Source: Neoconidiobolus thromboides FSU 785
Taxonomy: Eukaryota > Entomophthoromycota > Entomophthoromycetes > Entomophthorales > Neoconidiobolaceae
DNA: 64,000 nt
Assembly: GCA_025603075.1 (NCBI GenBank)
Contig: MU626270.1
Coordinates: forward strand, 143,882 to 207,881
Direction: 5' to 3'
This document shows, one piece after another, positions 33,611 through 45,119 of the stretch. Under the pieces are notes generated by a model. That model had not been told where the DNA came from and made no database searches. It saw only the letters and a program-made list of their open reading frames with translations. The stretch's first letter is position 1. The number at the start of each line of letters is the position of its first letter. The position numbers were made by a program, and so were the translations under genes.

Positions 33611-34565
33611 ATGAGTAACGGAGCCAGCCATAATATAACCCCAGAATTAGAAGCCCAAATCGATAGTCTCTATGAAAAAGTTTCTCAACTTGAGCACGAA
33701 AAAGAACACGAAGTAGAAATCCTTAAGGCTAAATATTTTGTTAAAAAAGAACCTCACTTTAAGGCTCTTGATAAAATTTTCCAAAAAATTGACAACTTTT
33801 GGGGTAATGCCATAAGAAACTCTGGTATCTTTGGTAAATGTTTTTTATTTTTACCTATTTTAGTTTTAACCTTATCCAATAGACGATGTCAATACACCTG
33901 AGGTATCTAGTGTAACTTAATTTTTTTATTTTCTTGTTTTTTTTATTCATTTTTACTTTATTTAGATTTTAGACAGTATTAAAAACATTACTGTTGATTA
34001 TAGAGAAGGAAACCTTACTAATGGAGCTTTAGTTTTTGTATGTTTTTAAATTTATACCATTAAAAATAACTAATGTGGTAAAATTAGGAATTTAATGACA
34101 ACGACTATATTAGTAATAAGAAATATACTCGTGATTTAACAATCTTAGAAGTTAAGAATGAAGAAAATGACCATGCTCACCCACAATTAGTTCCTAAAAG
34201 CGATAAGCTTGAATGGAAAGCAGGAAAAGTAAATTTCTTACACTAGCTTTAATTCTTCCATTGATTTATACTATATTAGGAAATTAAAGTCACAGAGCAA
34301 GATGAAGATTCAGAAGGTATAACCTTCATTGAATGGTTAACTGCTAAAGAAGCCCTTGGTGCTGATACATTTTTCATTGAAGAACTTTATCCAACTGCTT
34401 TAGAGTAATCTTTATATTTACTGTTAATAGAAATAAGTACTAATAGTTAGCTTCTATATTGGTAACGAAGGAGCGGAAGACTTTAGTGATGATGAAGAAG
34501 TTGAGGATGACGATGAAGAAGATGATGAAGAAGTTCAGCAAGCTTCCAAGAAAGCTAGAAATTAA
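33611..34565 (+). CDS. NAP1/SET-family histone chaperone
   Basis: Nucleosome-assembly-protein family, closest in size and shape to SET/TAF-I. It starts MSNGASHNITPELEAQIDSL with a long dimerisation helix (residues ~12-50), then KYFVKKEPHFKALDKIF and FWGNAIRNS, the standard SET block. Later exons give the earmuff beta segment (ITVDYREG..., EFNDNDYISNKKYTRDLTI), KSDKLEWKAGK, and FIEWLTAKEALGADTFF. The last exon encodes a strongly acidic tail (Asp/Glu run, about 34480-34540) ending QQASKKARN. Introns at about 33837-33882, 33904-33964, 34040-34088, 34230-34277 and 34408-34460. It binds H3-H4/H2A-H2B and works in the nucleus and in transport. I chose the first Met in frame. Confidence 0.85.
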
Positions 34566-34886
34566 AATCTTTGACTAACTTTAAAAGATATCTATGGTTT
34601 CCTTGTCACAAAGAATATAAATAAATCATCTTCTCACTAATTAGTTTTTATCTTCGTATAGTAATCAATTTTTATTTACAATACTTATGTTTCAAACTGG
34701 ATATTACAATAGTCCTTTTGGAAATGATGTTAATATTTTAAAATTAAAAGCTAATTTGATATAAAATTTAATTATCGTGTTAATTATTAGCTAATAAATT
34801 ATTTAATTTAACCTAAATTTATTAATAGAATTTAAAAGATTCAAAATAAACTAAAAATCGTAAACGTCATCATTTCTCTTTTATAA
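34566..34886. other. Intergenic between NAP/SET and DDI1 genes
   Basis: Short AT-rich spacer with the promoter of the DDI1 gene; nothing further seen. Confidence 0.45.
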
Positions 34887-36467
34887 ATGAAGCTAACAAT
34901 ATCAGTAGGGGAAGAATTACATAATTTAGAAGTCCATGGTTCTATGGATATACAATCCTTTAAAGCGTTATTAGGAGCAGAATTAGATCAACCAGAAGAA
35001 AGAATATTAATACTTTATAATAATAAAGAGCTTGCTGAGCCAACCAAAAGTTTAGATGATTATGGAGTACAGGAGAACGATATTCTAGTAGCCAATATAT
35101 TATCTTTAGAAGCTAACCCACAAACCCAACTACCTCAATCTTCATTTAATAATTCAACCTCTTTTGGTACTAACCCTGAAGCATTAAGACAGAAGATTCT
35201 TACTATACCTCAGTTAAAAAGAAGATTAGAAGAGGTTATATTAATTTTGTAAATATGAATTAATTATTTAAGTTTCTAGACCTCTCCAGAGTTGGCTGAA
35301 GCTGCCGTTAATGACCCAGCAAAATTCGCTAGACTTTTTATAGAGTTTGAACGAAAGCAAAGGGAAATGGAATTTGAAAGAGAAAAAGAAATGGTAAAAA
35401 GAAATAGATAGATTCAAGTATTGAATAAACAAATAATATTATATTAGGCTCTACTAGAAGCAGATCCATTTAATATAGAAGCTCAAAAAAAGATCGAAGA
35501 AATAATCCGCAATCAAAATGTAATGGAAAATATGAAGGAGGCTATGGAACATAACCCAGAATCTTTTGGTCAAGTAAATAATAATTTTTCAAATTTCACC
35601 TTTTATTTATTATGAAAGGTTCATATGTTGTATATCGATATAGAAGTGAACGGCGTCCGTGTTAAAGCATTTGTTGATTCTGGCGCTCAATCAACTATTA
35701 GTAAATATTAATATTAAAAAATCCACTCCTTAACAATTTTTCTAGTTAGCCCTAGCTGTGCTGAAAAATGCGGGTAAGTCGGAACATAAACCCATTATGC
35801 TATTACTAATTATTATGTAGTTTGATGAGACTCTTGGACACTAGGTTTCAAGGTATAGCAAGAGGAGTTGGTACTGCAAAGATTTTAGGCAGGGTACATA
35901 ATGCTCCAATTAAGATAGGAGCAAACTTCTACCCTTGTTCATTTATGGTTCTTGAGGTATAGTATACAACAATAATGATAATAGTTTTATTAAAAGTAAT
36001 AGGGTAAAGATGTTGACTTATTGTTCGGGTTAGATATGCTTAAAAGATATCAGGTATATAATAGTAAAAATAGCTTTGGTATTAAACTGATTGAATATTA
36101 CATAGGCCTGTATTGATCTTAAGCTTAATGCGTTAGTCATTAATGACGAAAAAATACCATTTTTGCCAGAACATCAGATTCCGAAATCAAATTTCCAAGG
36201 TGATCCAAATGAGCAAAACTCTGTTTCAAGTTCAACTCCAAGTAACCAAGCTATGAGTTCTTCAAATACCTTATCACAAGGAAGTGAGTATTTTTAGGTC
36301 CAAATAATAAGTTAGATTAATGTTTTTTATTAGCAAACTCTCAGGTTTCAGAAAAAGCCATTAAAGATTTAATGGAATTGGGTGGTATCACAAGAGAATA
36401 CGCCGTTGCCTTACTTACACAAACAAACGGAGATGCTGATTTGGCTGCAAACATACTTCTTGGTTAA
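34887..36467 (+). CDS. DDI1: DDI1, ubiquitin-shuttle protein with retropepsin-like domain
   Basis: DNA-damage-inducible protein 1: N-terminal ubiquitin-like domain (residues ~1-70, [18 protein letters not shown]), a helical HDD region ([36 protein letters not shown]), the dimeric aspartic protease domain, and a C-terminal UBA domain ([20 protein letters not shown]...ILLG). The protease exon has [21 protein letters not shown] (about 35640-35690) with intact DSGAQ catalytic aspartate, followed by [17 protein letters not shown] and [12 protein letters not shown]. This is a cellular gene, not a retroviral one. About nine exons with introns of 40-60 nt, including a very short exon of about 25-30 bases encoding SPSCAEKCG (35747-35775). 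It processes or delivers heavily ubiquitinated proteins to the proteasome. Confidence 0.95.
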
Positions 36468-36936
36468 ATTTGTTTGATTAAGATTATTTGATTAAAAGAT
36501 AATTATTTGGTATATTCTAAGTATTTACATGAACATCTCACCTATACTTAAAATAATTTGTTTTTGTATTAAGCTATTATAGTACAAATAATATACATCT
36601 TTATAAAAAGTAAATTAAAATTTGTTTTTGTATGAAATATGTCGTCAAAACTAGATAGTGGCTCTTTTTGAAATTTTGATTTTTCGATCAAACTTGTTGA
36701 AGTTTTACATATTTCACTTTGAATAATACTTTCAAGTATCAATTAATAAACTCCAAGCATCAAATGATATTGAATTAAAAATTTTAAAACGGTAAACATT
36801 AACTGTGTAAAGCAACTTTAAACCAATAAAAAGTAATCATATTCAATATTAAAATTTTAAGCCAATAGGACAATTGTAGCCACATTACAAATAATCCACT
36901 TAAAATTTTTTACACTTTTATTTTTTAAATAGTAAC
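36468..36936. other. Intergenic upstream of RanGAP
   Basis: AT-rich spacer between two plus-strand genes; no clear TATA box or repeat seen. Confidence 0.45.
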
Positions 36937-38090
36937 ATGACAAACCAACTTGTATTTAGTATCGAAGGAAAAGGCTTGAAATTTGATAACGTTGAACTTA
37001 TTCAGCCCCATCTTGATGAGTTAAACAAACTTGAAAAAGTAGAAACTATCGTTCTTTCAGGTAATACGCTTGGTGTTGAAGCTGCTAAAGCCTTTGCCGA
37101 GGTTTTAAAGACTAAACAGCATATTAAGGTATTTTACAATTTTGATTTTATTATACAATTTAATCGTGTAAGGTTTTGAACCTTAGTGATATTTTTACTG
37201 GACGTTTACGCTCAGAAATCCCCCCTGCTCTAATTGCTATATGTGATGCAATTGTAGATAAAGAACATTTAATTGAACTGAACTTAAGTGATAATGCTTT
37301 CGGTCCTGCTGGTGCTGAACCTCTAGTTAACTTCTTAGTTAATAACAAAGCTTTACAAGTCCTTAAACTCAATAATAATGGCTTAGGAGTTAGCGGTGGA
37401 ACTTTTATTGCTCATGCACTTATCAAAGCTGCTGAAGAAAAAGCAGCTAAAAAATTGCCTACCACTTTAAAGACTTTCATTGCTGGGCGTAATCGTTTAG
37501 AAAATGGCTCATCTGAACTTTTAGCTAAAGCTTTCCAAGCTCATCCCACTTTAGTAGAAGTACGTTTGCCTCAGAATGGCATTCGTCCAGAAGGTGTTAC
37601 TGCCCTTGTAAATGGGTTATCAAAGATTCCCTCCCTTGAAATTTTTGATTTACAAGATAATACTTTTACAGAGACTGGATCCAAAGTGCTTGCAGCTGCT
37701 CTCGTTAACTGGCCAAAGCTCCGTGTATTAAATGTAGGTGATTGTCTTTTAAAAGCCAAAGGTGGTAAAGTACTTGCGACTGCATTAGCTGAAGCTCGTC
37801 CAGCTAAAATTGAAGAAATTATTTTAACTTATAATGAAATCGACCATGCAGGAGCTATTTTATTAGCAGATAGTTTAAAACATTTTTCAAAATTGAAGAA
37901 GCTCGAACTTAATGGAAATAACTTTGAAGAAGATTCTGAAGCTTCAGAGAAAATCAAAGAAGCATTGGAAACAATTAATGCAGCTGACGCTTTGGGATCC
38001 TTATCCGACATGGAAATATTGTCAGACGAAGAAGACGAGGATGATGAAATTGATGAATTGACTGAAAGAATTTCAAAGTTAGAAACATAA
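36937..38090 (+). CDS. RNA1: Ran GTPase-activating protein (Rna1/RanGAP1)
   Basis: Cytoplasmic activator of Ran GTP hydrolysis, which sets the Ran gradient for nuclear transport. One short intron (about 37128-37173) separates an N-terminal exon (MTNQLVFSIEGKGLKFDN, IVLSGNTLGVEAA) from the main exon. The main exon carries the long LRRs: VLNLSDIFTGRLRSEIPPAL with the catalytic Arg in the GRL loop, LIELNLSDNAFGPAGAEPL, LKLNNNGLGVSGG, and RLPQNGIRPEGVTALV. The acidic C-terminus (SDEEDEDDEIDEL) is typical. It lacks the vertebrate SUMO-accepting C-terminal domain, as in fungi. Total about 367 residues, close to yeast/fission-yeast Rna1. Confidence 0.95.
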
Positions 38091-38607
38091 TCATCAGCAC
38101 TCCATGAGCTCCTGTGTTATTGCATCTCTTGTTATTTGTATAAAATTTTTAACTTTTATGTTCGAGTTTTTGAATTATTTTTATTGCATTAATAATTATA
38201 ACTAATAGTAACAATAGCGTGAAATTGATAGTAGTAGTATAGTAAAATTAACATAGATTTTATTTAATTAACTAACATAAAGATCGTCGAGATAGGCATC
38301 CTAATTACAGGCTATCAACATATAAAAGTATATAGTATCATAATTGACGATAATATGCAATCCGAAATCCTTAATAACTTATAAAAGAAACGTCATAATC
38401 CAAATTGCTTATAGTGATAATAAATCAAAATAAGCAAAAAATGAAACTTTTCATAATATCAATAATTCAATTCAAGAAACATGGTAATTAATTTTATATC
38501 AAAGTATTAAGCCAAGCCAATATTCTTAGACCAAAAATAGTAAAGAATGACCCACATATACTGTAAAAGTTAAGTTATATCAACTATTCGGATCTAATTA
38601 TATATAT
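38091..38607. other. Intergenic between convergent RanGAP and Mge1
   Basis: 3' flanks of two convergent genes. No ORF or repeat supported. Confidence 0.45.
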
Positions 38608-39312
38608 CTAATTCTTTACAACACCAACTTGTGCTGGCCTTATTACTCTCCCATTCAAAGTATAACCTACTTTTTCAACAGCGAGGATGGTATCAGACTC
38701 TTTTCCTGGAACTGGTGCTTTATAGAGAGCTTGATGCATGTTAGGATCGAAAGGTTCTCCGACAGGGTTAATAGGTAACACACCATGGTTTTTTAAGGTC
38801 TTTAAGAGCTCAGTTTGAGTCATTGAGACACCAACGTGGAAGTCAGAAACAACCTTGGAACTTTCAATTTGTTCTTTACCTACAGATTTCAAAGCCATTT
38901 CCAAAATATCAACGGTGGATAACAAGTCTTTAACAAATTTTTGTAAGGCAAAGTTGGTGGCGTTTTCCATATCTTTTTTGGTACGTTGACGAAGATTCTC
39001 CATATCAGCTAAACTTCTTAAGTAATGATCCTATTACGATTAGTTTTAGTCGAAATGTTATAACTATTGTATTACCTTAATTTCAGCAATTTGTTTTTCT
39101 TTTTCTTTGATTAACTCAGCTACCTTTTCGGATGTTTCTTCTTTGGCTTCCTCTTTAGTGGCCTCTTCAGCTTTTTTTCCATTTACATTATTTTCCTCAA
39201 TTTTTAAAAATCTGGAGTATTGGATACTACGGGATTGATTGGCACGTAATGAGGCGGAAGGCATCAATCCTTTTTTAAGGATTGGACGGAATAATAAGTT
39301 CATACGATTCAT
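38608..39312 (-). CDS. MGE1: Mitochondrial GrpE/Mge1 nucleotide-exchange factor
   Basis: GrpE homologue that exchanges nucleotide on mitochondrial Hsp70 (Ssc1) during import and folding. The first exon (39080-39312) gives a mitochondrial targeting leader (MNRMNLLFRPILKKGL, rich in Arg/Lys/Ser) and a long Lys/Glu coiled coil. The second exon has the GrpE core: RSLADMENLRQRTKKDME, LLSTVDILEMALKSV, HVGVSMTQTELLKTLKNHGV, and the GrpE signature NPVGEPFDPNMHQALY, then VGYTLNGRVIRPAQVGV, the beta domain that opens the Hsp70 cleft. One intron near 39020-39075. It is divergent from the Nup98-like gene with a 1-kb spacer. Confidence 0.95.
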
Positions 39313-40317
39313 TTCTATTTTTCTAAAATAAATTTAGTTTTTTGTTAGATTTGACTTTTTATTCAATTTTGAGAATTTTATTCTTAACTAAAGTTGTCCA
39401 GAATCAAGAAGATTTATGGGAGCTTAATTTTCTTTGCAGTAATTTGCAAGGTTTCTTGATTCAGAACATTCTAGCTGTAGCTTTTAAATTACATTCTTGA
39501 AAATCAAAATCTAAAAGCTATCATCAATATTATTATGATCAGCAAGGATTAGTTAGAAATATGTTGTAACCAATTTCAAAGAATCAGTATAAAAAATGTA
39601 CTAGCTATTATATAATTTGTAATACAATAATAGTTAAAATTGCAGTAAAAATAATAAACTTCGATTTTTATTTATTTGTAGATTAAGTTTCAAAATTTAT
39701 GAATTTACTATTTTCTCTAAAATAATTATAATTATACAGAAAATTGATAACTTATAAAGTATGATAATTAAGGTAATACTGGTTTTTGAAACTTTTAGAT
39801 TTTTTTTATTAAATTCTGTTTTAACTATCTTATAAAAATGTTTATTACATATTGTGAAGGCTTGCTTAAATAATAAAACTATATTAATTATAATGTTTAA
39901 ATATTGTGAATAAAATGCAAAAATAAAAAATAAGGGACACCCTTTAAAACTTATTAAGTTAATTTTATCACTTAGCTATAAGTTATCAAGATTTTAAATA
40001 TTAAATCTTTTAAAATAACCAGATATAAAATTTTATGTCATGTTATGAATTCAATAAAAGGAAACACTTGGAGTAACAATAAGAATAAGTATAATTGAGA
40101 ATGTGTATTTTTTGAGAATTTTATTAATAACCTTTCCACTCAAATAGTGCTTAAAAAATGGGAAAAGTGATGAAGCCAAAAAAACATTGCCATTATAAAG
40201 TTTTAACTAAACTATTTGGCAAAATTCATCAAGTTTTAGACGTTAATTTAATTGGATTAATCTCAAAATGATTACTTTTTTAGTGCTACGCTCAAAAATC
40301 AAATTTTTATTTCTCTA
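39313..40317. other. Divergent intergenic region Mge1 / Nup98-like
   Basis: AT-rich. A hairpin-capable pair AGAATCAAGAA (about 39402-39412) and TTCTTGATTC (about 39453-39462) lies near the Mge1 promoter, and a MITE-like copy lies at 40092-40197. No gene seen. Confidence 0.45.
40092..40197 (-). mobile_element. MITE-like element copy G
   Basis: Isolated member of the ~105-bp family, about 9 kb from the cluster: left TAATTGAGAATGTGTATTTT, core ACCTTTCCACTCAAATAGTG and TTAAAAAATGGGAAAAGTGA, right AAAAAACATTGCCATTA. Same orientation as copies C and E; both ends are degenerate. It lies just upstream of the Nup98-like gene. Confidence 0.8.
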
Positions 40318-42785
40318 ATGTTCACTAACAACAACAGATTTGGATCAAGTAAATAGCTTTTTTAATAAAATCGAGTAAAATTAACAATTTTAAGCATCAG
40401 TAGGATTTTCTGGGACGCCTTCTGGTTTCAATAGTAATAGTTTATTATTATAGCATAATTGTTACTCATAAATTAGATTTAGGAAGTGCAAATCCTTTAG
40501 GTCAAGGTCAAAATCAAAATCAGAATCAAGGTTAGAACATTTTATACACTTTCAAATTAATTTATCATGATTCATAGTTTACAATCAAAATACTGATGTA
40601 AACCAACATAACACACTTTGTCTTTAATTCTTAAATATATATCTAATAACAATTTAGTTCAATATGCGAAGTGCCCTAATTTAACAGGAGATTGGTATGG
40701 AAATGGTTATGGAACTGAGATGGAAGGTCACAAAAGCACTTCTTCGAGAGAATTCAAAGTCAATGATTTATCTATCGCCTCTACAATGTACTTTTCTTCA
40801 ATTATATTTCAAGAAAGATATCTCAAGTTTTCGGAGGATGAATTGAGAATGCAAGATTATATAAATGGACGTGTATTTTCTGAACTTAAAAACAAAAATA
40901 GTAAGTTTATTTTTTATTTTTGATTATACAGTTACTAACAATATCAGTAACTTACCCTAATAATGGAACAAAACTATATGATTATTCAATAGATATTATT
41001 CCTAGTGAGGAAAAAGAGAAAGCATTAAAATATTTTTCGATCGAATTGATGCCTGAATTTAAAGGCTATTCAGTGGATGAGTTAAGAATGGTAGATTACA
41101 AAAATGGATATATCTTCCGTGGTGACCAAATAAATAATAAAGCTATCACCTCAACTGGAACTGCAACAGGGACTGGATTCAATAGAAGTCAAAGTGTAGG
41201 CCTAACCCAAACTTCAGCAGGTAGTGGATTTAATTTTGGACAAAATACTGGAACTTCAGGTTTTGGGCAAACCATTGGTACCAGCAGCACATTCGGACAA
41301 AATGCTGGAACTGGGGGTTTAGGTCAAACTTCAACTGGATTTAATTTTGGACAAAATACTGCAGCTAAAAACATTGGTCAAACATCAAGCTCTGGGTTTA
41401 ATTTTGGACAGAATACTGGAGTAGGAGGATTTGGGCAAAGTAATACAGCTGGTGGATTTGGACAGAATACTGTAACCAGTGGATTCGGGCAGAAGACAGG
41501 AACTACTGGATTCGGGCAAAATACTGCAACTAGCGGATTTGGGCAAAGTAGTGCAGCTGGTGGATTTGGGCAAAATACTGCAACCAGTGGATTTGGACAG
41601 AATACTGCAACCAATGGGTTTGGGCAGAAGACAGGGACTAGTGTACTTGGTCAAAGTGCTGGAACTGGTTTATTTGGTCAAAATACTGGAGCTAGTGCAC
41701 TTGGACAAAATACAGGTATTAATAATTCATTCGGCCAAAATACCGCAACTACTCTACTTGGAAAAGGTGCTGGAACTACAGGCTTTGGACAAAATCTAGG
41801 AACTAACACACTTGGTCAAACTTCAACCCCTGGTCTTAACTTTGGGCAAAACAATGGAGCTACCAACTTAGGCCAAACTTCAACAAGTTCTGGGTTTAAC
41901 TTCGGACAAAATACCACAGCCAGTGGATTTGGGCAAAAAACAGGCGCTAATATACTTGGACAAAATACTGGTACTAGCGTACTTGGGCAAAATACTGGGA
42001 CTGGTCTGTTTGGACAGAAGACGGGCACTAGCACACTTGGGCAAACTCCTGGAACTGGTGTGCTTGGACAAAGCACTGGAACTAGCATATTTGGACAAAA
42101 TACTGGGCTTACAAATTTTGGCCAAAAGATTGCACCAGCACAGAATGCTTTTAACTCGCAATCAACTATCTCCGGGATTGGCACTAATCTTGGGAATGCT
42201 AGTAATTTATTTAGAGGCCAACAACCTGGCTTAAATACATCGGTTCAAAATAACAATTCTAACCTCCCAGTTTACAGCCTTGCCTCTGAATTTAATCCAT
42301 TTGGAAATATAGCTGTTTTGGAGAATGCTAAGCCAGTACCCAAAAAGGAGGTCAAGCAAGATGAGAGATTAGCTCTTAATAAGGACCTCATAGCGACAAT
42401 GTTCGATAGCAAAGAATTTATAGGAGATATAGATCCAAGGCCATCCATTTCTCTCGATCATAAACCTACTGTGTTGAATAGCCAGCCTGGTCTTTTACAT
42501 AAAGAGAGCACAATAATTCCTGAAAAACCTTGGACTTCTGAGCATAATGACGATCCCAAGGATACCTCTCTTAAAGGTCCCTCAAAGGTTACTCCTGTAA
42601 TTTCTATTGATAAAGACAAATTCGTTGATTTGTTTTCACGTGATGGATTTTTAGCTAAAGACGTCCCTTTACCTGAAGCAGCATACCCTGTTTCAACGGA
42701 TAATACAAGTACAAATATAGTCAGAAAAACAGTTAGCGTCAAAGAAACTCTAAAAGAGTTGTACGTCTCAGATGACGAATCTTAA
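40318..42785 (+). CDS. Nup98-like FG nucleoporin lacking autoproteolytic domain
   Basis: FG-repeat nucleoporin of the Nup98/Nup116/Nup145N type. I start it at ATG 40318-40320 (MFTNNNRFGST), which splices in phase through short exons to GFSGTPSGFNSNN and LGSANPLGQGQNQ. Next are two related blocks ending SEDELRMQDY (about 40840-40860) and SVDELRMVDY (about 41075-41100). The second, with TYPNNGTKLYDYS before it, resembles the GLEBS motif that binds the mRNA-export factor Gle2/Rae1. About 300 residues of Gly/Thr/Gln-rich FGQ/LGQ repeats follow. The last ~200 residues contain no HFS autoproteolytic site or Nup98 fold, so it is a Gle2-binding-type FG protein without the scaffold domain. At least five introns, one with TTACTAAC before its acceptor (about 40901-40947). 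Confidence 0.78.
41206..42125 (+). repeat. FG/LG-Q coding repeats of nucleoporin
   Basis: Degenerate tandem repeats of about 14 codons on the pattern (T)(A/G)TxGFGQN or LGQN, roughly forty FGQ/LGQ units. They are strong enough to give long shadow frames on both strands. Confidence 0.9.
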
Positions 42786-43192
42786 CTTGATGAACATAAA
42801 ATCAAAATAAAATATTGCTATTAAATCATTATCATTTTGACTTTAATTTTATAATTGAAGAGAGCAAATAATGAACTACATATACCTTTTGATAATAAAT
42901 AACATGAAAAAGTTGGAATAAAATAGCCTTTAATATTACATTAGCGTAAGTAAGAAATATAGTTATACTATTAGTTCAACAAAGTAATGATTTTAGTTTT
43001 ATAGTTTATTACTATTATTCACTTTTATGATAGTGTAGCTTTTACTTTTTATTTACAGCAATTAAAATTTGGAATTTGATTTGTGAACTTTAGAATCAAA
43101 TAAACCAAAAGTTCTAGAAGACAAAATTTTATCTTTTTATTCAAACAAAATTACTGTATATTTATTTACATTTGCAGTAGTTAATAAATAAG
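42786..43192. other. Intergenic upstream of SURF6-like gene
   Basis: AT-rich spacer; nothing supportable beyond flanking 3' end and promoter. Confidence 0.4.
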
Positions 43193-44691
43193 ATGGCCCA
43201 ATATTCTTTAAAGGAGATTGAAGTAGGTGACAAGATTATTAAAATTTAGAACTTGGCTTTAACCCATTCAGAGTCGCTTAGGAAATGATTCCATTATTAT
43301 AGACAGATTAATTGAAGCTATACCAACTAATATCTATAAGCTTGGAACTTCTGGAGGACCCGCTGCTGTAAGTTTTTTTATGATTAATTCGATTGAAGCT
43401 AATTAAGGTAGGCTCCTAAGCAACTTGCTCAAAAAAGCAAGAATTCTAAACCAGATAACAATAAATCTTCTAACGCTCAAAAGGTTTTAAGCTATTCTTC
43501 GACAAAAACAATATTAACTCAAAGTTTAGGCGGCCAAAGAAGAGAAGAAAAACAAAAACAACAAGGATAATGCTAAAAGTAAAAAAAGAAAGACAGTTGA
43601 TGTGAAAAAAGAAGAGTCAGATAATGAAGATGAGGACCTAGATAACGATGCAATCGAATTTAACGAAAATGAACAAGAAGGTAAAGGATAGTTTCCAGAC
43701 AGTATATAATATCTAAATAAATTTTTAGAGGTAACTGACAAACCAGTTGTAGATATAAAAAAAAAGGAGGAGTTGCGGGAACAATTAAAAAAGATGATCG
43801 AGTCAAAGAGACAAGAACGTAAAGCAGAGGATCCAAAAAAAGTGGCAAAGAAAAGAGAATCAAAAACTAAAGATAAGAAGAAGGAAAAAGAAGATAAAAA
43901 AAGAAAGATCAATACCACGATTGTACCTGAAAGAGTAAGTTATTTAATTGAATCAAATGGGTTGATTAAAACTATGTTTAGGTTGTAGTTAATGAGGCTG
44001 AATTATTCAAAAACGTAATTTTTCTTATCAATATTGAGGTCATTAACTTTGATTTAGAGTTCAATTAAGTCCGCTGATTCTATTGTAGAAAACGCTCCTA
44101 TTTCATTTAGTAAATTTGAATTTGAAGGAGTACAATATAAGAAAAAAGGCCCGAGTACAGCACATAACCTTCTCCAAAAAGTAATATTACTAGTATATAT
44201 CAGAGGACAAAATAATAACAATTTAGGTTGAATCAGAGAAAAGCAAGATAGAAAAGGTTATGCAAGAGGATAAAGAAAAGGTAGTCAAAAATTTTGAATT
44301 ATATCATAACTAAAATATAATTAAAGGCCAGTGCATTGATTGAAAAAAACAATTGGAAAAAGGCACTTCAATTAGCAAATGGAGAAAAAGTCAAAGACGA
44401 TCCAAAGCTCCTTAAAAAAACAATAAAGAGACAACAACAAATTAAGAATAAAAGTAGTAAAGAATGGTAATAAATTTAAGCATACTGTTAAATCTTACTT
44501 AAATCAAAATTAGGAGTGATCGTAAGACTAAAGTTAAAGATGATGAGGCAACAAAACAATCTAAACGTACTGCAAATCTTCAAAAACGTATTGATGCTAA
44601 AAAGAATAAACGCTTGGGTATCAAACCTAAAAAAGAAGCCTTTAAGCCAAAAAGCGGTGGTAACAAATTTAAAGGAAAGAACAAGAAATAA
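43193..44691 (+). CDS. RRP14: SURF6/Rrp14 nucleolar ribosome-biogenesis protein
   Basis: Lys/Glu-rich nucleolar protein of the SURF6 family (yeast Rrp14), needed for large and small subunit maturation. It begins MAQYSLKEIE (ATG 43193) and after an intron reads SRLGNDSIIIDRLIEAIPTN. The middle is acidic/basic low complexity. The family core is in the downstream exons: FSKFEFEGVQYKKKGPSTAH, ALIEKNNWKKALQLANGEK with VKDDPKLLKKTIKRQQQIK, and then SKEWSDRKTKV with the conserved Trp, RTANLQKRIDAKKNKRLGIK, and a basic tail where RPGFEG would usually sit but here reads EAFKPKSGGNKFKGK. About ten small exons with introns of 40-60 nt. Convergent with the RhoGAP gene. Confidence 0.85.
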
Positions 44692-45119
44692 GTTTTAGGT
44701 AGAAGATAGATCCAAATACTGACATATAATCAAATATAAACCCATACTTATCATAGATAGATTTAATTAAAAGAATAAAGTTGATGACTTCTTGACATTA
44801 TTTAGTTTAAAAAAATTTTAAAATTAGACTAGCTATGATAGATTAAAATAAAAATAGATATATTTTATTAGCTGTTTAAGTAAATTAAGTTAGACCAGCT
44901 GTGATAGATCAAAGGTTTAAAAATAAAATAGATATAGTTCCTAGCGAACAGTATACGTAAGGGGAAAAAAGAAATCATTTAATTAGTAGAAAAATAGTTG
45001 AAATTTTAAGTTGCTATCCTATTTAAAACTTTAAATATTTAATGAAATATCATTCCTTACATTGAATATTTTCATTTAATAAAGTCAACTTGGATTATTA
45101 ATTAAGCACTAATTACAGT
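44692..45119. other. Intergenic between convergent SURF6 and RhoGAP genes
   Basis: 3' flanks of both genes, with a two-copy imperfect direct repeat at 44822-44936. Confidence 0.45.
44822..44936. repeat. Two-copy imperfect direct repeat (~50 bp unit)
   Basis: Unit 1 (44822-44865) reads AATTAGACTAGCTATGATAG and on to AAATAGATATAT. Unit 2 (about 44886-44936) reads AAGTTAGACCAGCTGTGATA and on to AAAATAGATATAG. The two match with a few substitutions and a short gap. Confidence 0.65.

Noticed and set aside
34887-36467. Retrotransposon protease because of the FVDSGAQ motif
   Set aside because: The surrounding UBL, HDD and UBA domains make this the cellular DDI1 gene; no reverse transcriptase or LTR nearby.
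41378-42184. Several Cys/Pro/Leu-rich frames on both strands of the nucleoporin
   Set aside because: Shadows of the periodic FGQ/LGQ coding repeat.
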